From contig JAIUPK010000006.1 in NCBI GenBank assembly GCA_020160915.1, positions 1-64,000 of the forward strand: a stretch of 64,000 bases of DNA, in the 5' to 3' direction. Numbering within the stretch: the first letter of the stretch is position 1; each line of letters opens with the position of its first letter. Shown here piece after piece: positions 60,315 through 64,000 of the stretch. The position numbers were made by a program, and so were the translations under genes. Under the pieces are notes generated by a model. That model searched no databases. It had not been told where the DNA came from and saw only the letters and a list, made by a program, of their open reading frames with translations. Source of the DNA: Actinomycetota bacterium (GTDB lineage: Bacteria; Actinomycetota; Actinomycetes; Actinomycetales; Microbacteriaceae).

Positions 60315-60935
60315 TCAGGCGTGCGCGGCGAGCCACTCCCGCGCGGTCCCGAGTTCCGCCGCAGAGATGCCGTGGCCGCCGGCCCGCTCCTCGCGGGTCG
60401 AGTCGGCCCCAAGACCGGTGAGCACCGTGTGCAGGCGGTCGACGCTGGCGCGGGGCGCCATCGGGTCGTCGCGGCCGTTGAGCAACAGCACCTCGAGCCC
60501 GGCCAGCGAGTCGGTCGGGGTGCGGTCCGCGAACGGGTACATGCCCGAGAATCCGATCGCCCTGCGCAGCACCCGAGGGTGGCGGATGGCGGTGGCGAGC
60601 GCCATGTTCGCTCCGTTGGAGAAGCCGGCGACCACGAGCATCCGGCCCGCCAGGTCGTACTCGGCCACTGCGTCGGTCACGAAGGCGGCCAACTCGTCGG
60701 CGCGTGCTTCGACGTCGTCGACATCGAACACGCCCTCGGCGAGCCGTCTGAACCACCGGTTCATGCCCTGCTCGCTCACCCGGCCCCTCGGCGCGAGCAC
60801 GGCGAAGCCCGGCGCGATCTCCCGCGCCAGCGCGACGCCGTCATGCTCGGTGCCGCCCGTGCCGTGGAGGGCGACGATCACCGGAGAACCGGGGTCGCCC
60901 GCCACGAACAGGTGCGGCCAGTCGGCCAGGCTCAT
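60315..60935 (-). CDS. phospholipase/carboxylesterase-type hydrolase (MhqD-like)
   Basis: This 206-residue alpha/beta hydrolase of the carboxylesterase/phospholipase (YfhM/MhqD-like) family has VIVALHGTGGTEHDG as oxyanion loop, VAGFSNGANMALATAI with the nucleophile Ser near residue 120, LLLNGRDDPMAP with the Asp, and GGHGISAAEL with the His. It overlaps the dioxygenase gene by 4 bases. In Bacillus the MhqD/MhqO pair handles hydroquinone and quinone stress. That comparison is by family and context only. Confidence 0.82.
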   Translation of the reverse strand: MSLADWPHLFVAGDPGSPVIVALHGTGGTEHDGVALAREIAPGFAVLAPRGRVSEQGMNRWFRRLAEGVFDVDDVEARADELAAFVTDAVAEYDLAGRMLVVAGFSNGANMALATAIRHPRVLRRAIGFSGMYPFADRTPTDSLAGLEVLLLNGRDDPMAPRASVDRLHTVLTGLGADSTREERAGGHGISAAELGTAREWLAAHA

Positions 60936-61903
60936 GCCGCACCCAGCGCGGGGTTGTTCTCCTCGGGCAGGGTGATCTGCGCCACGGAGTGCTCGATCTG
61001 CTCGCGGCTCGGCTCGAGCCACGGCGGCAGCTTGAGCGAGCGACCCAGCTCGAGCAGCGGCTCGTCGATGTCGAATCCGGGGGTGTCGGTCGCGATCTCG
61101 AACAGCACCCCACCCGGCTCGCGGAAGTAGATCGAGGTGAAGTACTGCCGGTCGAGGATGCCGGTCACCTGGTGACCCTTGCCCACGAGCTCCTCGCGCC
61201 AGGCCTGCTGGGTGGCGTGGTCGGGCACGCGGAATGCGATGTGGTGCACGGTTCCGCCGGCACCCAGGCCGTCGGGCGCGAGCGAGGATCCGATCACGTC
61301 GACGATGGTCCCGGCGGAGCCATCACCCGCGGCGAGGCGGGTGCGACCGGCCGACTCGTCGACGATCGTGAGCCCCAGGTCGTTGGTGAGCAGCGCGATG
61401 GTCTGCTCGGGGTGACGCACGGTGAGCACCGAGGAGTGCTGGCCGCGGATCGCGTACTCGGCGGGCACGCTGGCCGAGTCCCACGGGTCGCGGGGGTCGG
61501 TGACGGATGATGCGACCAGCTCGATCTGCAGGCCGTCCGGGTCGCTCACCAGCAGCCGCTCTTCCGAACTCGACTCGGATGTGATGCGGGACTCTGCGCC
61601 GAGCGCGGCGAAGTGCTCGGTCCACCAGCCGAGGCTGCCGGCGGGAACGGAGAAGGCGGTCGAGGTGGACTGGCCGGCTCCGACCCGTCCCTGCTGGATG
61701 CCCCGCCACGGGAAGAAGGTGATGAGCGAGCCGGGGCGGCCCGCCTCGTCGCCGTAGTACAGGTGGTACGTGCCGGGGTCGTCGAAGTTGACGGTCTTCT
61801 TGACGAGCCGCAGCCCGAGGCCGGTGATGTAGAAGTTGATGTTGCGCTGCGGCGCGCCCGCGATCGCGGTCACGTGGTGCAGACCCTGTGTCATGACGGT
61901 CAT
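60932..61903 (-). CDS. ring-cleaving dioxygenase, VOC family (MhqO/MhqA-like)
   Basis: This 323-residue protein has two VOC modules. GLHHVTAIAGAPQRNINFYITGLGLRLVKKTVNFDDP begins the first, and VHHIAFRVPDHATQQAWREEL the second. FREPGGVLFEIATDTPGF near the C-terminus carries the Glu ligand. The pattern matches putative hydroquinone-specific dioxygenases. The ATG at 61903 has AAAGGA at a good distance; a TTG two codons earlier and an ATG three codons later are alternatives. Its position beside menaquinone genes suggests quinone detoxification. Confidence 0.85.
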   Translation of the reverse strand: MTVMTQGLHHVTAIAGAPQRNINFYITGLGLRLVKKTVNFDDPGTYHLYYGDEAGRPGSLITFFPWRGIQQGRVGAGQSTSTAFSVPAGSLGWWTEHFAALGAESRITSESSSEERLLVSDPDGLQIELVASSVTDPRDPWDSASVPAEYAIRGQHSSVLTVRHPEQTIALLTNDLGLTIVDESAGRTRLAAGDGSAGTIVDVIGSSLAPDGLGAGGTVHHIAFRVPDHATQQAWREELVGKGHQVTGILDRQYFTSIYFREPGGVLFEIATDTPGFDIDEPLLELGRSLKLPPWLEPSREQIEHSVAQITLPEENNPALGAA

Positions 61904-61965
61904 GATCAAGTTCCTTTCAGGAATTCGTTATCCATGCAAACGCATAGAAACGGAATCTATTCCCG

Positions 61966-62367
61966 TCAGGTGATCAGGGTGCCGACCAGCCGGAACAAGG
62001 TCAGCAGAACGAAGGGGTTGGCCAGCACCCCGAGCGCCACGGCGGCACTACCCAGCCGCCGCCCGCGATCAAGGACGATCGCCACCACGCCACCCACCAC
62101 GGCGACGACCGCCAGCCCGATGCTCAGGTAGCCGAGCACGGTTGCGGCGAAGTAGTCCCCACCCGTCGCCACGGCGATGGCCACGCCCTGCAGGACCCCC
62201 GCGATGACGGCGGCCGCGAGGGCGGTGGCGCCCAGCAGTGCGGTCTTCCGGCGCGGGGCTGGGGGCGGGGCATCCGGTGTCTCGATGGGCTCGGCGACCA
62301 CGGGCTCGTCGATGAAGATCGGCACGACCTTGAGCGGAACTCTCTGCACTTCTCCCGGCTCGGCCAC
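61966..62367 (-). CDS. small three-helix membrane protein
   Basis: This protein of about 133 residues has a Pro/Glu-rich cytoplasmic N-terminus (VPIFIDEPVVAEPIETPDAPPPAPRRK) and three hydrophobic segments (ALAAAVIAGVLQGVAIAVA, GYLSIGLAVVAVVGGVVAIVL, AVALGVLANPFVLLTLFRLV). The arrangement resembles DUF4190-type actinobacterial proteins. The GTG at 62367 is taken as the start. It is divergent from menC. The function is unknown. Confidence 0.65.
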   Translation of the reverse strand: MAEPGEVQRVPLKVVPIFIDEPVVAEPIETPDAPPPAPRRKTALLGATALAAAVIAGVLQGVAIAVATGGDYFAATVLGYLSIGLAVVAVVGGVVAIVLDRGRRLGSAAVALGVLANPFVLLTLFRLVGTLIT

Positions 62368-62409
62368 GAGAATCACCCTAACCGACCCGCACCTTGCCAG
62401 ACTGGGGCA

Positions 62410-63387
62410 ATGCGCCCCACCGTGACCGACCTGCTTGCCACCGCCCACGTCGTGAGTCTGCCGCTGGTCTCGCGGTTCCGGGGAATCGACCGGCGCGAAG
62501 CCATGCTCATCGAGGGCCCCGAGGGGTGGACCGAGTTCTCGCCGTTCACCGAGTACGGCGACGCCGAGGCATCCGCCTGGCTCGCCGCCGCCATCGACTT
62601 CGGCTGGAACCCGACGCCTCCTGCGCTGCGCGACACGATCCGCGTGAACGCGACCATGCCCGCCGTGACCGCCGACGAGTTGCCGGCCGTGCTGGCCAGG
62701 TTCCCCGGGTGTCGCACGGTGAAGATCAAGGTGGCCGAGCCGGGCCAGAGCCTCGCGGATGACACGGCGCGCGTCGCCGCAGTGCGGGCAGCGCTGGGTG
62801 CCGAGGGTCGCATCCGCGTCGACGCGAACGGCGGCTGGAACATGGACGAGGCGGAGCACGCCATCCACGCCTTCGCTGAGTTCGACCTCGAATATGTCGA
62901 GCAGCCGTGTGCGACGGTCGACGAACTCGCGCAGGTGCGGCGGCGGGTCAAGTACATGGGAATCCCGATCGCCGCCGACGAGAGCGTGCGCAAGGCGGAG
63001 GACCCGCTGGCGGTCGCGCGCGCCGGGGCCGCCGACATCCTGGTGGTCAAGGCCCAGCCGCTCGGCGGCATCTCTAAGGCGCTCGCGCTCATCGCCGAGG
63101 CCGGGCTGCCGGTCGTCGTCTCGAGCGCCCTCGACACGTCGGTGGGCATCTCGATGGGCCTGCACCTGGCGGCCGCCATCCCCGAGCTGGATTTCGACTG
63201 CGGGCTCGCCACCGCGGCCCTGCTGGCCGCCGACGTGACGGATGCCCCGCTCACCCCGCGCGAAGGCGAGCTGCCCGTGCGCCGCGTGGTGCCCACAGCC
63301 GAACTACTGGCCCGCCACGCCGCCACTCAGGATCGCACGCTGTGGTGGCGCGCGCGCCTCGAGCGCTGCTACCAGCTGGTTGAGTAG
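62410..63387 (+). CDS. menC: o-succinylbenzoate synthase
   Basis: This enolase-superfamily dehydratase of 325 residues converts SHCHC to o-succinylbenzoate. TVKIKVAE carries the catalytic Lys near residue 105, RIRVDANGGW the first metal Asp near residue 139, YVEQP the Glu, IAADESV the Asp, and VVKAQPLGG the second Lys. The last residues LVE and the TAG stop lie within the first of three hairpin repeats. The menaquinone set here is menF, menD, menC, menE, menA and menG; menB and a thioesterase are not visible. Confidence 0.92.
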   Translation: MRPTVTDLLATAHVVSLPLVSRFRGIDRREAMLIEGPEGWTEFSPFTEYGDAEASAWLAAAIDFGWNPTPPALRDTIRVNATMPAVTADELPAVLARFPGCRTVKIKVAEPGQSLADDTARVAAVRAALGAEGRIRVDANGGWNMDEAEHAIHAFAEFDLEYVEQPCATVDELAQVRRRVKYMGIPIAADESVRKAEDPLAVARAGAADILVVKAQPLGGISKALALIAEAGLPVVVSSALDTSVGISMGLHLAAAIPELDFDCGLATAALLAADVTDAPLTPREGELPVRRVVPTAELLARHAATQDRTLWWRARLERCYQLVE

Positions 63388-63497
63388 CGGCCACGCCGCG
63401 TATCGAAACCGCCCCCAGGCGGGTTAAGTAGCGGCCACGCCGCGTATCGAAACCGCCCCCAGCGGGTTGAGTAGCGGCTGCGCCGCGTATCGAAACC
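63378..63497. repeat. three hairpin repeats (REP-like) after menC
   Basis: Copies at 63378-63410, 63422-63454 and 63465-63497 share GGTTGAGTAGCGG, loop CCACGC or CTGCGC, and CCGCGTATCGAAACC-type ends (one has GGTTAAG). The first includes the menC stop codon, and the last ends one base before the GIY-YIG stop codon. Confidence 0.82.
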
Positions 63498-63782
63498 CTA
63501 CCGGCGGAAGTCCTTCCGACTCAGCTCCGGCAGTCGACCGTACGCCCCGGCGATCAGTGCCTCCCGCTTCTTGCGAGACCACCGTTGGATCTGTTTCTCC
63601 CGCTCGTACGCGTCGTCGATGCGCTCGAACTCCTGGGCGAAAACCAGCTCGATCGGCAGTCGCGTGCTGGTGTAGTTGCAACCCGCTCCAGTCGAGTGCT
63701 GCCACATCCGATTGTCTAGATCGCGGGTACTGCCCACGTAGTACGAGCCGTCGGAGCAGCGCAGCATGTAGACGTAGGGCAT
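63498..63782 (-). CDS. GIY-YIG nuclease superfamily protein (UPF0213-like)
   Basis: This 94-residue single-domain protein has the GIY-YIG core: MPYVYMLRCSDGSYYVGSTRDLDNRMWQH. LVFAQEFERIDDAYEREKQIQRWSRKKREALIAG carries the conserved Arg, Glu and KQIQ segments. Small stand-alone members of this family (YhbQ-like) have unclear roles, probably in DNA repair or as remnants of mobile elements. It is bounded by hairpin repeats on both sides, which may indicate acquisition between repeat copies. Confidence 0.85.
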   Translation of the reverse strand: MPYVYMLRCSDGSYYVGSTRDLDNRMWQHSTGAGCNYTSTRLPIELVFAQEFERIDDAYEREKQIQRWSRKKREALIAGAYGRLPELSRKDFRR

Positions 63783-63843
63783 GCACGGAGTGTGCGCTAT
63801 GGCAGTCGTCGGTGGTTCGGCCCGGGGCGGAGTTGTGGATGCG

Positions 63844-63921
63844 GGTTTCGATACGTCCGCTGCGCGGACTACTCAACCAGCCGGAGGCGGTTTCGATACG
63901 CGCCTTTGGCGCTACTCAACC
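63844..63921. repeat. two hairpin repeats (REP-like)
   Basis: Copies at 63844-63878 and 63889-63921 run GGTTTCGATACG-loop-ctACTCAACC, in the opposite orientation to the three copies after menC. They lie between the GIY-YIG gene and the CcsB-like gene. Confidence 0.8.
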
Positions 63922-63929
63922 AGCCGGGA

Positions 63930-64000
63930 CTACAGCCCGCTGTACGCGTGCAGCCCCTTGAAGAACAGGTTCACGATCGTGAAGTTGAAGAGCACGGCGC
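63930..64000 (-). CDS. ccsB: cytochrome c biogenesis protein CcsB-like, C-terminal fragment
   Basis: Only the last 23 codons lie in the window. The minus-strand translation AVLFNFTIVNLFFKGLHAYSGL ends in the GLHxYSGL tail typical of CcsB/ResC cytochrome c assembly proteins, which are often encoded beside men genes in actinobacteria. The gene continues beyond the right edge. The assignment rests on this short tail and the context. Confidence 0.7.
   Translation of the reverse strand, partial: AVLFNFTIVNLFFKGLHAYSGL

Noticed and set aside
57822..61130. A 1102-residue open frame on the plus strand across menA, menE and the hydrolase
   Set aside because: It covers several well-supported minus-strand genes, has low-complexity Arg/Gly/His-rich composition and no recognisable fold.
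2205..63921. Reading the regularly shaped short repeats as a CRISPR array
   Set aside because: Copies are dispersed singly or in twos and threes at gene ends, in both orientations, without regular unique spacers or cas genes.

Overview
This window is chromosomal DNA from a high-GC actinobacterium, most likely a member of the Microbacteriaceae. This assignment is inferred from the strong G/C-ending codon use, the menaquinone (not ubiquinone) pathway, a mycobacterial-type FprA, an actinobacterial-type HutI/HutF, and a family of short intergenic hairpin repeats. It holds about 66 protein genes, 3 tRNAs, several clear operators and at least 10 copies of the hairpin repeat. Apart from the tRNA-Tyr/terminator stretch (43219-43700), no gap between genes exceeds 300 bases.

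Layout. 0-7.3 kb: tRNA-Met and tRNA-Thr, an alpha-glucosidase with a LacI-type operator, an M23 peptidase, an inositol monophosphatase with a DHA2-type efflux pump, a divergent TetR regulator and an aldo/keto reductase. 7.3-17.0 kb: a complete 4-hydroxybenzoate to protocatechuate 4,5-cleavage (meta) pathway. It consists of pobA, two IclR regulators and a tightly coupled operon ligK-ligU-ligJ-ligI-ligA-ligB-ligC. Two palindromes of the same TTCC-N7-GGAA architecture lie before ligK and between the second iclR and pobA.

17.1-40.2 kb: a catabolic island that by eye uses more A/T-ending codons than its flanks. It has three transcription blocks. One is SnoaL-like / FAD oxidase / hutI / SDR / formate dehydrogenase / aspartase / hutD. 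The divergent second block is a long Baeyer-Villiger-type monooxygenase, a hydrolase and an RpiR regulator. The third is an amino-acid ABC transporter, a hydrolase, an M20 amidohydrolase, hutF, etfB, etfA and a membrane cytochrome b, with hutH beside it and a reductase divergent from hutH. This looks like histidine utilisation, but urocanase (hutU) and a classical hutG are absent. HutI carries Asn where a metal-binding Asp is expected, and the SDR has His in place of its catalytic Tyr. An inverted repeat (TCTGAA-N8-TTCAGA) precedes hutH and the transporter operon, and a half-matching copy lies in the monooxygenase/SnoaL divergent promoter. This suggests one regulon, perhaps under the RpiR protein. 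The island is the best candidate here for an undescribed system: a modified histidine or imidazole-compound pathway with its own ETF/cytochrome b electron outlet.

40.3-50.2 kb: ordinary accessory and housekeeping genes. They include a spermidine-synthase-like protein, a ThrE exporter, tRNA-Tyr with a partial copy of its 3' end, a LacI regulator, a VapBC toxin-antitoxin pair with a perfect operator, a lytic transglycosylase, YajQ, a cardiolipin synthase, a TPR protein and a MarR/SnoaL divergent pair. 50.2-64 kb: ferredoxin reductase and a menaquinone locus (polyprenyl synthase, menG, menF, menD, menA, menE, menC). Interspersed are PPK2, a likely quinone-detoxification pair, a GIY-YIG protein and, at the right edge, the C-terminus of a CcsB-like cytochrome c biogenesis protein. 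menB is not seen.
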